A stretch of DNA of 12,184 bases from an uncultured Altererythrobacter sp. (GTDB taxonomy: Bacteria > Pseudomonadota > Alphaproteobacteria > Sphingomonadales > Sphingomonadaceae), in contig CAMPGP010000038.1 in NCBI GenBank assembly GCA_946885545.1, positions 1 to 12,184 on the forward strand, written 5' to 3'. A program made the position numbers and the translations under genes. The notes under the pieces are model-generated. The model did not search any database, was not told the DNA's origin, and worked only from the letters and a program-made list of their open reading frames with translations. Within the stretch, counting starts at the first letter, position 1, and every line of letters begins with the position of its first letter. Below, in pieces: positions 1-6,400 of the stretch.

Positions 1-153
1 CGGACCGAAGAGGGAAGGGGGTTAGAAGCCCCCGCTGCCCCCGCAACTGTGACCGGGGAGCGCCCGCTCCACATGCCACTGGTCGATCCTTCGGGTAGGC
101 CGGGAAGGCGGCGCGGGACGTGTCGATCCGGGAGCCAGGAGACCTGCCTGTCG
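1..153 (+). promoter_or_regulatory. Cobalamin (AdoCbl) riboswitch, 5' edge truncated
   Basis: The conserved blocks of the cobalamin riboswitch appear in order: GGGAAGGGGGTTAGAAGCC near 13-30, GCCCCCGCAACTGT at 37-50, GCCACTGG at 75-82, GGGAAGGC at 102-109, and the B12 box AGCCAGGAGACCTGCC at 133-148. The 5' strand of the closing stem P1 should lie just before the window. The family binds coenzyme B12 in the leader RNA and lowers expression of uptake genes, which fits the btuB-type receptor that starts about 105 nt after the B12 box. No U-run follows a hairpin between 150 and 255, so control is more likely at translation than by termination. The identification is firm; the exact ends are approximate. 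Confidence 0.95.
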
Positions 154-250
154 ACGGTCGTTCGTGCTGCCGGGCGGGGTGCACCGGAAGCAAGCGGAGG
201 GGGCGCGTGCCCTCGCTCCGTCATGGGCGGCAGTTCGTTCATGACAGGAG
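147..250 (+). promoter_or_regulatory. Probable riboswitch expression platform and btuB ribosome binding site
   Basis: The Shine-Dalgarno AGGAG lies at 246-250, five bases before the ATG at 256. CCTGTC at 147-152, overlapping the end of the B12 box, is complementary to GACAGG at 243-248, which overlaps that site; a G-U pair (153/242) extends the match to 7 bp. A second hairpin can form at 195-220: CGGAG pairs with CTCCG, and inside it GGGC pairs with GCCC around a GCGT loop. The pairings are seen in the sequence. Their use as the regulatory switch is inference, and the direction of the switch is not settled. Confidence 0.45.
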
Positions 251-255
251 AAAAC

Positions 256-2163
256 ATGCGTAACTATCTGATTATCGGCGCCAGCCTCGTCGCGCTCGCG
301 GCCCCCCTGCAGGCCCAGGATGTGCAGGACCAGCCGACCGTCTCTGCCGACCCGTTCTCCGATTTCGAGCCCGAAGAGACCGAGATCACCGTCACCGCCA
401 CCGGCACGCGGATCGAGCTGGAGGACACGGGCCAGCCCGTCACCGTGATCGGCGAGGAGGAGATCGAGAGCGTCCAGGGCGCCGACCTCACCCGCGTGCT
501 CGAGCGCGTTCCCGGTCTCGCTTTCAGCCGCAACGGCGGCCCCGGCGCGGTCACGGGCGTGCGCGTACGCGGGGCGGAAGGCGAGCAGCTGCTCGTCCTC
601 CTCGACGGGGTCCGCGTATCCGATCCTTCCGCACCGAGCGGCGGATTCGACTTCGGCACGCTGCTGAGCGGCAACCTGGCGAAGATCGAGGTGTTGCGCG
701 GCTCCAACTCCACCATCTGGGGCTCGGACGCCGTCGGCGGCATGCTCGTGGCCAGCACCCGGGCCGAAAGCGGGCTGGAAGCCAGCGCGGAATACGGATC
801 CTACGATACTCTCACCGGCGGCGTTTCGGGCGGGATCGGCGGCGACCGGGGGTTCCTCGGCGGCTCGGCCAGCTACTACCGCACCGACGGCTTTTCGCAG
901 GTCGCCAGCGGTACCGAGGCGGACGGTTTCGAACAGTGGGCGGTCAACGGGCAGGGGCGCCTCTACCTCTCGCGCAGCGTCGAGTTGTTCGCGCGCGGCC
1001 GCTACGCCGAAGGCGACCTGGATCTCGACGGCTACCTGCCCGATTTCTCGCTCGGCGACACGGACGAAACCCAGCACACCCGCCAGTATTCGGCTTCGAC
1101 CGGCGCGATCTACGACACCGGCCCGCTGTTCGTCAGCGCCGCCTACTCGTTCGCCGACACCGAGCGCGTGAACCGGCCGACGCCCGGTGCCGAACCGAGC
1201 TTTGTCAGCGACGGTCATTCGGACCGCGTGGAAGTGCGCGGCGAATGGCGCCCGATCGGCCCGCTGCTGGTCAACTTCGGGGCGGAGAACGAGTGGACAT
1301 CCTACAGCACCTCGTTCGACGATCGGGAGGAGACCCGCATTTCCGGCGCCTACGGTCAGCTCGGGATCGAGATGGGCGGCCTCGCCGCGCACGCGGGGAT
1401 GCGGGTGGACGACCATGCGCGCTTCGGAACCGAGACGAGCTTCGGCGGCGACATCAGCTATGGCCTCGGCGGTGACCTGCGCTTGCGCGCCAGCGTGGGC
1501 GAGGCGTTCAAGGCGCCGACGCTCTACCAGCTCTATTCCGACTACGGGAACGAGGCGCTCCAGCCCGAACGCAGCACCAGCTACGACGTCGGGCTCGTCC
1601 ACGGCGACCGCTCGCTGGCCGACACGCGCTTCTACGGTGCGGCGACGGTGTTCCGCCGCGACGCTCGCGACCAGATCGAGTTCGCGAATTGCGACACCAA
1701 CTGCGCCACGCGGCCGTTCGGCTTCTTCGCCAATGTCGGCCGCGTGCGCGCCGAAGGCATCGAGCTGGAGCTTGGCGCGCGCCCGTCCGATCGCTGGGTG
1801 ACGCGCGCGGTCTATGCCTGGGTCGACACCGAGAACCGCACGCCGGGCGTGGCGAACGAGGGCAACGTCCTCGCGCGCCGTCCGCGCCATGCGCTGACGC
1901 TCTCGGCCGACTGGCGCACCCCGCTCGCGGACTTCACCCTCGGCGGGGACGTGCGGATGGTGAGCGACTCGTTCGACGACGCAGCCAACTTCGTGCCGAT
2001 CGACGGCTATGCACTGGCGAGCCTGCGCGCGTCGCTCCCGTTCGGCGAGAGGTTTGAGCTGTTCGGGCGGGTCGAGAACCTGTTCGACGCCGACTACCAG
2101 ACCGCCGCCGGCTACGGTACGGCCAGCCGCAGCGCCTACGTCGGCGCCCGCGCGAAGTTCTGA
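256..2163 (+). CDS. btuB: TonB-dependent vitamin B12 receptor, BtuB-type
   Basis: This is a 635-residue outer-membrane receptor, likely importing cobalamin with energy from TonB-ExbBD. A signal peptide spans residues 1-20 (cleavage after LQA). A TonB box EITVTATG lies at 43-50. The plug spans roughly 52-168 and includes LLVLLDGVRVSD (112-123) and IEVLRGSNSTIWGSDAVGG (144-162). The beta-barrel runs from about 170 to 635, with the typical EAFKAPTLYQLY segment at 416-427 and a C-terminal Phe for BAM recognition. A loop cysteine pair (479 and 483) may form a disulfide. ATG 256 is chosen because AGGAG lies five bases upstream and the signal peptide begins there; the in-frame ATG at 241 would put this site inside the gene. 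Length is close to E. coli BtuB (about 614). The B12 riboswitch strongly supports cobalamin as substrate, though corrinoid specificity cannot be read from sequence. No other B12 gene follows in the window. Confidence 0.93.
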   Translation: MRNYLIIGASLVALAAPLQAQDVQDQPTVSADPFSDFEPEETEITVTATGTRIELEDTGQPVTVIGEEEIESVQGADLTRVLERVPGLAFSRNGGPGAVTGVRVRGAEGEQLLVLLDGVRVSDPSAPSGGFDFGTLLSGNLAKIEVLRGSNSTIWGSDAVGGMLVASTRAESGLEASAEYGSYDTLTGGVSGGIGGDRGFLGGSASYYRTDGFSQVASGTEADGFEQWAVNGQGRLYLSRSVELFARGRYAEGDLDLDGYLPDFSLGDTDETQHTRQYSASTGAIYDTGPLFVSAAYSFADTERVNRPTPGAEPSFVSDGHSDRVEVRGEWRPIGPLLVNFGAENEWTSYSTSFDDREETRISGAYGQLGIEMGGLAAHAGMRVDDHARFGTETSFGGDISYGLGGDLRLRASVGEAFKAPTLYQLYSDYGNEALQPERSTSYDVGLVHGDRSLADTRFYGAATVFRRDARDQIEFANCDTNCATRPFGFFANVGRVRAEGIELELGARPSDRWVTRAVYAWVDTENRTPGVANEGNVLARRPRHALTLSADWRTPLADFTLGGDVRMVSDSFDDAANFVPIDGYALASLRASLPFGERFELFGRVENLFDADYQTAAGYGTASRSAYVGARAKF

Positions 2164-2170
2164 TCCATAA

Positions 2171-2205
2171 CGAAAAAGCGCCCGGCTTCGATTGAAGCCG
2201 GGCGC
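2171..2205 (-). terminator. Intrinsic terminator of the Dcp-type peptidase gene, between convergent genes
   Basis: A perfect 12-bp inverted repeat, GCGCCCGGCTTC (2178-2189) and GAAGCCGGGCGC (2194-2205), encloses a 4-base loop. Read on the minus strand it is followed at once by TTTTT (complement of 2173-2177), the layout of a rho-independent terminator. It lies 26 bases after the stop of the minus-strand peptidase gene. On the plus strand it sits 14 bases after the btuB stop but lacks a good U-run, so it may act as only a weak terminator or a 3'-end stabiliser for btuB. Confidence 0.88.
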
Positions 2206-2231
2206 CAATTCATCGTCGCTGTGTCAGGCCG

Positions 2232-4490
2232 TCACTGCGCCCCGTCGCCCGTGGTCTCGGGCGGCAGCGCGCCGTCCGACGTCGCGTCGGCCTCCGCGTC
2301 GCCGGCTACCAGGCCGAGCGCTTCGAGCATGTAGCGCACGTTCGGCTCGCGTCCGGCGAAGTTGCGGTACATCTCGCCGTAATCCATCGTGCCGCCACGG
2401 CTCAGCACCGTCTTGCGATAGTGGTCGCCGTTCGCCCGCGTCAGGCCGCCGTTCTCCATGAACCAGTTGCGGCTGTCGTGGTCGAGCATCTGCGTCCACA
2501 GATAGCTGTAATAGCCCGCGCTGTAGCCTGCGGGGGACGAGAAGATGTGGTTGAAGTAGCTCGTGCGATAGCGCGGCGGAACGAGCCCGACCTCGAGCCC
2601 GAGCTCGGACAGCGCGCGCGTCTGGTAGGTGGAAACCTCCTCAGGCGTATCGATCGCAGCGGCCTGGTCGGCCGAAAGCGCGTGCCACTTCATGTCGAGC
2701 AGCGCGGCAGCGACCACTTCGCCGAAGTCGTAGCCCTGGTTGAACTTCGAGGCTTCCTTGATCTTGGCGACCAGCTCGGCCGGGATCGGCTCCCCGGTCT
2801 CGTGGTGCCGGGCGTAGTTCTGCAGAACCTCCGGATGCGTCGTCCACATCTCGTGGACCTGGCTCGGATATTCGACGAAGTCGCGCGCCGTGGCGGTGCC
2901 CGAAATGCTCGGATACTTCTGGTCCGCGAAGAAGCCGTGCAGCGCGTGGCCGAATTCGTGGAAGGTCGTGTTGACCCAGTCGAAGCTGACCAGCTGCGGC
3001 TCGCCCGCGGCCGCCTTGGGGATGTTCAGCACGTTGTAGATGACGGGCTTGTTACCGAACAGTTCGCTCTGCTCGACGAAGTTGCTCATCCACGCCCCGC
3101 CGCGCTTCGACGGGCGCTGGAACGGATCGAAGTAGAACACGCCCAGGTCCGAACCGTCGGCTTCGCGCACGGTGTAGACCCACACGTCCGGGTGATAGAC
3201 CGGCAGGTCGGTACGGCGCTCGAAGGTCAGGCCGTAGAGCTTGTTGGCCATGTAGAAGACGCCGTCTTCCAGCACCTTGTCGAGCTGGAAGTACTGCATC
3301 ACCTCGTCGTCGTCGACCTGATAGCGCTCGGCCTTGACCATGTTCGCATAGCGATACCAGTCCCACGGCTGGACCTCGAAATCGCCGCCTTCCTCCTCGA
3401 TCTTGGCATTGAGCACGCCTGCTTCGCGGCGCTGGGTCGCGGCGAGCGCGGGCACCATCTGGCCCATGAAGTCGAGCGCGGCCTGCGGGGATTCGACCAT
3501 GCGGTCGTACATCGTGTAGCTGGCCCAGTCGCGCTCGCCGAACAGCGCGGCCTTCTCGGCGCGCAAGGCGGCGATCTTCGCCACCAGTGGGCGCGTATCG
3601 ATCGCGGTCGTGCCGTCGGCACGGTGATAGCTGGCCTTGAACAGCTTCTCGCGCGCGGCGCGGTTTTCCATGCTCGGCAGCACGGGCTGCTGCGTGGTGT
3701 TCTGCAGCGCGACGGCAAACTTGCCCGGCTGGCCCTTCTCGGTCGCGAGGTCCGCCGCGGCCTTGATGTCCGCTTCGGACAGGCCGGCGAGCTCCGCCCG
3801 GCTGTCGAAGAACACCGTCTGGTCGCTCATCGCGCTGCGCGCCTGCTGCGAGAACTCGGTGGTGACCGTCGACAGCTCGGTGTTGATCGCCTTGACCCGT
3901 TCGCGCTGGGCGTCCGTCAGCAGCGCACCGGCGTGGACCATGCCCTCGTAGGTGTTCTCGAGCAGCTTGGCGTCTTCGGGCGTCATCGTCATCGCCGCGC
4001 GGTTGTCGTAGACCGCCTTCACCCGCGCGAAGAGTTCCGGGTTCAGCGTGATGCTGTCGCCATGCGCCGAGAGCTTGGGGCTGATCTCGGTGTTGATCTG
4101 GTCGAGCCGGTCGGTGGTGTTCGAGCCGGTGAGCGCGAAGAACACGGTCGCGACGCGCCCGAGCATCTGGCCCGACTTCTCGAGCGCGACGATGGTGTTC
4201 TCGAAGGTAGGCGCCGCGGGATTGTCGACGATGGCCTGCACTTCGGCCTTCTGGATCGCCATGCCCTGCTCGAAGGCGGGCAGATAGTCGTCCTCGGAAA
4301 TCTTGCTGAAGTCGGGCGCGTGGAACGGCAGCGCGCTCTCCTGCGCGAAATAGCCCGTTCCCTCGGGGATGTCGGCGGCGGCCTCGGCGGCGGGCGTATC
4401 GGCGGCGGACTGCACATCGCCCTCCTGCATGGTGGAACAGCCGGCCAGCGCGAACGCGACGGCGGTGGTGGCCAGAATATGGGCCTTCAT
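2232..4490 (-). CDS. dcp: M3 family zinc metallopeptidase, Dcp-like lipoprotein
   Basis: This 752-residue protein belongs to the thimet/Dcp family, which cleaves short peptides; Dcp members release C-terminal dipeptides. The zinc site is clear: HEFGH at residues 511-515, with a third ligand Glu540 in DFVEYPSQVHEMW. The surrounding HALHGFFADQKYPSISGT segment resembles Dcp more than oligopeptidase A. The N-terminus has a lipobox LAGC with lipidated Cys18, then a low-complexity linker to about residue 45. It is therefore probably tethered in the periplasm, whereas E. coli Dcp (681 residues) is not a lipoprotein. The start at 4490 is chosen because GGAGAG lies just upstream and the signal peptide begins there; a start at 4541 would add 17 residues before it. 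Transcription runs away from the unknown lipoprotein gene 130 bp upstream, so co-transcription is possible, and ends at the hairpin at 2171-2205. Family assignment is firm; exact peptide preference is not known. Confidence 0.93.
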   Translation of the reverse strand: MKAHILATTAVAFALAGCSTMQEGDVQSAADTPAAEAAADIPEGTGYFAQESALPFHAPDFSKISEDDYLPAFEQGMAIQKAEVQAIVDNPAAPTFENTIVALEKSGQMLGRVATVFFALTGSNTTDRLDQINTEISPKLSAHGDSITLNPELFARVKAVYDNRAAMTMTPEDAKLLENTYEGMVHAGALLTDAQRERVKAINTELSTVTTEFSQQARSAMSDQTVFFDSRAELAGLSEADIKAAADLATEKGQPGKFAVALQNTTQQPVLPSMENRAAREKLFKASYHRADGTTAIDTRPLVAKIAALRAEKAALFGERDWASYTMYDRMVESPQAALDFMGQMVPALAATQRREAGVLNAKIEEEGGDFEVQPWDWYRYANMVKAERYQVDDDEVMQYFQLDKVLEDGVFYMANKLYGLTFERRTDLPVYHPDVWVYTVREADGSDLGVFYFDPFQRPSKRGGAWMSNFVEQSELFGNKPVIYNVLNIPKAAAGEPQLVSFDWVNTTFHEFGHALHGFFADQKYPSISGTATARDFVEYPSQVHEMWTTHPEVLQNYARHHETGEPIPAELVAKIKEASKFNQGYDFGEVVAAALLDMKWHALSADQAAAIDTPEEVSTYQTRALSELGLEVGLVPPRYRTSYFNHIFSSPAGYSAGYYSYLWTQMLDHDSRNWFMENGGLTRANGDHYRKTVLSRGGTMDYGEMYRNFAGREPNVRYMLEALGLVAGDAEADATSDGALPPETTGDGAQ

Positions 4491-4620
4491 GATCTCTCCA
4501 ATCCAGTTAGTCGAACCCGCCGCGAGAAACCGCGCGGGCAATGCGACGCATGACTTACACGCGCCGCTTGAACCGGAGATTTAGCGGGATTGCAAGGGTG
4601 GGAGGAGTCTACGTGCAGAC

Positions 4621-5550
4621 TCAGATCTTGGCGCGCAGAACACACAATTCGATCTTCGGTTGTAGTAGATCGAGACGGTCAAGACTTGTGGAAATGACGT
4701 CGATGTCTTGACTGGTGGCGTACCCTCCGTCGCTTTTATCTTCAGCGCCCAGAGCCAGTGCCGTTGCCATCTGGTCATTTTCCGTCTTGTTTTCGTCTGT
4801 CTCAGCCTCGTCAGATTCTTCATTCAATTTTTCGATCTGCGCGGCAATGCCAGCGGGATCATATTTGCCAGCATTACGCAAGCGATCCGCCGATATTCGT
4901 TCGACCGTGAACAGTGCCGCGGAAATCAGCTCGAAAAATCGTCTCTCGGGTGAGAAGTAGCGGTCGTTCTCATCGCTACTTGCCAGCACAGGCCCCGCGC
5001 CAATTTCGCGTTCCCCATGCACTTTTCTCAGAACATTCTCGCCTCCGATCACGAAAGGCTGGGTGCCTGTCGCGGTAGACTTGATGCACAGAAAGGCATC
5101 GAGCGCGCTATCGTAAATGGCTGCTTTGGCGAGGGGCGCATAGTAGTCTTTCGCACCGTCCGCAGTGGCGGTTGCGGCTCCGCCCGCTATGGCCACGTCG
5201 GGACCTGCTCCAAATGCGAGCGCAGCGGCCGAGCCTATTGCACCGAGAAAACCAGGAATTTCGAACGCTTGTCGGCTGTTGCCCGCACTGTGTGAGGCGC
5301 AACGATACTCGTAAATGAAATTGTTAGTAAGCGTTATGGCTCCGGAAGCATCTCTTAAAATTGGAATCCGCGGGCCCTCTGTCCCATCCTTTAAACGCTC
5401 TTGCGGTTTGCAGCGCTTTGCAAACGACCAGTTGCCACCGCGCACTTCCATTTCGTTCACGATGTTCGTGGAAGGAGGTGAAAAGCTCGCAGTTGCGCAG
5501 CCCGTCGCCAGCGCAGCAAGAGTTGAAATGACTAACAGCCGAATGATCAT
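4621..5550 (-). CDS. Unrecognised lipoprotein of 309 residues, low GC
   Basis: I do not recognise this family. A lipoprotein signal is clear: MIIRLLVISTLAALATGC, with Cys18 as the lipid site. GGGAG seven bases before ATG 5550 supports this start over the one 13 codons upstream. The rest shows a glycine/alanine-rich hydrophobic stretch at about 99-132 (possibly glycine-zipper or membrane-inserting), an acidic, Asn-rich segment at about 243-261, and four further cysteines (47, 84, 155, 303) that could pair in the periplasm. There is no visible catalytic motif. Base composition stands out: two 60-base lines counted by hand (4741 and 4861) are each 32/60 GC, against 37/60 in a neighbouring peptidase line and higher elsewhere, which hints at acquisition from another source. 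It is flanked by same-strand genes but has its own likely promoter region at 5551-5674. No terminator with a U-run follows the stop; only a weak 6-bp hairpin GAGTCT/AGACTC (4605-4622) overlaps it. Confidence 0.8.
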   Translation of the reverse strand: MIIRLLVISTLAALATGCATASFSPPSTNIVNEMEVRGGNWSFAKRCKPQERLKDGTEGPRIPILRDASGAITLTNNFIYEYRCASHSAGNSRQAFEIPGFLGAIGSAAALAFGAGPDVAIAGGAATATADGAKDYYAPLAKAAIYDSALDAFLCIKSTATGTQPFVIGGENVLRKVHGEREIGAGPVLASSDENDRYFSPERRFFELISAALFTVERISADRLRNAGKYDPAGIAAQIEKLNEESDEAETDENKTENDQMATALALGAEDKSDGGYATSQDIDVISTSLDRLDLLQPKIELCVLRAKI

Positions 5551-5635
5551 GGCGTCGCTCCCAAAGCAAATTAATCTTGGGGTTGGCATGCGCTAGCATT
5601 GCCGAGTGCGGAATTGACCAAATCATGATGCTTTG

Positions 5636-5667
5636 CGGCCAATAATATGGCCGTGATCCCCATCACA
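5636..5667. promoter_or_regulatory. Two adjoining inverted repeats upstream of the unknown lipoprotein gene, one CRP/FNR-like
   Basis: CGGCCA-N6-TGGCCG lies at 5636-5653 with an AT-only centre. Sharing its last base is GTGAT-CCCC-ATCAC at 5653-5666, followed by A at 5667. The second reads GTGA-N6-TCAC, the half-site layout of the CRP/FNR superfamily (TGTGA-N6-TCACA). Both lie 86-117 bases upstream of the lipoprotein start codon and just past the thpR terminator, so they most plausibly serve the lipoprotein promoter. The repeats are seen directly; binding by any regulator is inference. I found no convincing -35/-10 pair to place them against. Confidence 0.4.
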
Positions 5668-5674
5668 CCCGCGC

Positions 5675-5713
5675 AAAAAGGACCCCGGCCTGCGGCAGTG
5701 GGCCGGGCCGGGG
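5675..5713 (-). terminator. Intrinsic terminator after thpR
   Basis: CCCCGGCC (5683-5690) pairs with GGCCGGGG (5706-5713), a perfect 8-bp GC stem with a 15-base loop. On the minus strand the stem is followed by TCCTTTTTG (complement of 5674-5682), giving a five-U run two bases after the stem. It lies about 80 bases past the thpR stop. A second small hairpin, GGAGCC-TCGC-GGCTCC (5732-5747), lies between thpR and this terminator. Confidence 0.75.
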
Positions 5714-5792
5714 CTTAGGTTCGGGTCGCATGGAGCCTCGCGGCTCCGTGGGCCGGGCTAGGGGGTTGTGCGTGGTCGCGCCGTGACGGGCG

Positions 5793-6338
5793 TCACACTT
5801 GCGCTCGGGCGAGCGGATATGTCGCGATGCGAGCGTATTCAGGGCCGGTGGGGGCTAGGTGGCTTTCGTAGAGCGCGAAGTTCTCGACCGGCCATGTGCC
5901 CCCGGCCAGCAGCGCATGTTGGGCGAGCCAGCCGCCGATCGGGCCGCTGGCGCGGTTGAGGCGGGCGAGGGTGACGTGCGGCGCATATCGCCGCGTCTCC
6001 GGGGGCAGTCCGGCGCTGCGGCAGGCGCGCTCGACCCGGCGCTGGAGCACCGTCAGTCCCTCGCTTGGCGCGACGCCCGCCCATATCGTGTGCGCCACAC
6101 CCTTCTTCTCGAAATGCCCGACCCCATGCACCGTCAGGTCGAAGCCCTGCGCCGCGACCTGCGCGAGCGCATCGGCCAGGTCCTCCGCCTGCGGGCCTTC
6201 CAGTTCGCCCGCGAAGCGCAGCGTCAGGTGGAGCTGGTCGTCATCCTGCCAGCGCGCGCCCTCGATCCCGCCCATCGCGTCGAGCAGGGTCTCGCGCACC
6301 TCGCGCGGCGGACGGATGGCTACGAACAGCCGGTGCAT
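5793..6338 (-). CDS. thpR: RNA 2',3'-cyclic phosphodiesterase (2'-5' RNA ligase family, ThpR)
   Basis: This 181-residue cytoplasmic protein is a two-histidine phosphoesterase. The two HxTx motifs are present: HLTL at residues 37-40 and HVTL at 121-124, each followed by the usual hydrophobic strand, in a protein opening MHRLFVAIRPP as is typical of the family. The family hydrolyses 2',3'-cyclic phosphate RNA ends to 2'-phosphates and can join tRNA half-molecules in vitro; its cellular role is poorly known. The C-terminal LYESHLAPTGPEY matches the family's closing strand. Length is normal (about 175-185). It starts 62 bp after the M13 peptidase stop on the same strand and is probably co-transcribed at least in part. 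No Shine-Dalgarno is visible: the place where one would sit is taken by the 3' arm of a 15-bp hairpin. Ends at the terminator at 5675-5713. Confidence 0.92.
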   Translation of the reverse strand: MHRLFVAIRPPREVRETLLDAMGGIEGARWQDDDQLHLTLRFAGELEGPQAEDLADALAQVAAQGFDLTVHGVGHFEKKGVAHTIWAGVAPSEGLTVLQRRVERACRSAGLPPETRRYAPHVTLARLNRASGPIGGWLAQHALLAGGTWPVENFALYESHLAPTGPEYARIATYPLARAQV

Positions 6339-6345
6339 CCGGGAA

Positions 6346-6382
6346 ATCTAGGGGCGGCGCTCCGCAGGCGCCACCCCCAGAT
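6346..6382 (-). promoter_or_regulatory. Intercistronic hairpin between the M13 peptidase and thpR
   Basis: In the minus-strand RNA, AUCUGGGGGUGGCGC (complement of 6382-6368) pairs with GCGCCGCCCCUAGAU (complement of 6360-6346) in an unbroken 15-bp helix with a 7-base loop. Thirteen pairs are Watson-Crick and two are G-U. On the plus strand the same two positions are A-C mismatches, so the element is built for the transcript of these genes. It begins 18 bases after the M13 stop codon and ends seven bases before the thpR ATG, with only UUUCCCGG between. It may be a weak terminator or mRNA 3'-end stabiliser, and it may limit ribosome access to thpR. Confidence 0.65.
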
Positions 6383-6400
6383 AGGCGAACCGTCAGCCGG

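Noticed and set aside
49..255. Upstream extension of the btuB frame (GTG at 49, ATG at 241)
   Set aside because: The GTG lies inside the riboswitch. ATG 241 places the AGGAG site within the coding region, while ATG 256 has correct spacing and begins the signal peptide.
22..2208. Long open frame opposite btuB on the minus strand
   Set aside because: An antisense shadow of a high-GC gene. Codon bias removes stops from the opposite strand; the translation is Arg/Val/Ala-rich with no family features.
4507..4551. Arg-rich 14-codon minus-strand ORF in the leader of the M3 peptidase
   Set aside because: A short ATG frame with only a poor ribosome site. With no sign of an attenuator hairpin, chance is the simpler explanation.
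2421..4553. Long plus-strand open frame opposite the M3 peptidase
   Set aside because: Antisense shadow. The minus-strand frame has a lipobox and complete zinc site, while the plus-strand product has nothing recognisable.
4605..4622. Hairpin GAGTCT/AGACTC at the end of the unknown lipoprotein gene as a terminator
   Set aside because: Only 6 bp, overlaps the stop codon, and has no U-run after it on the minus strand.
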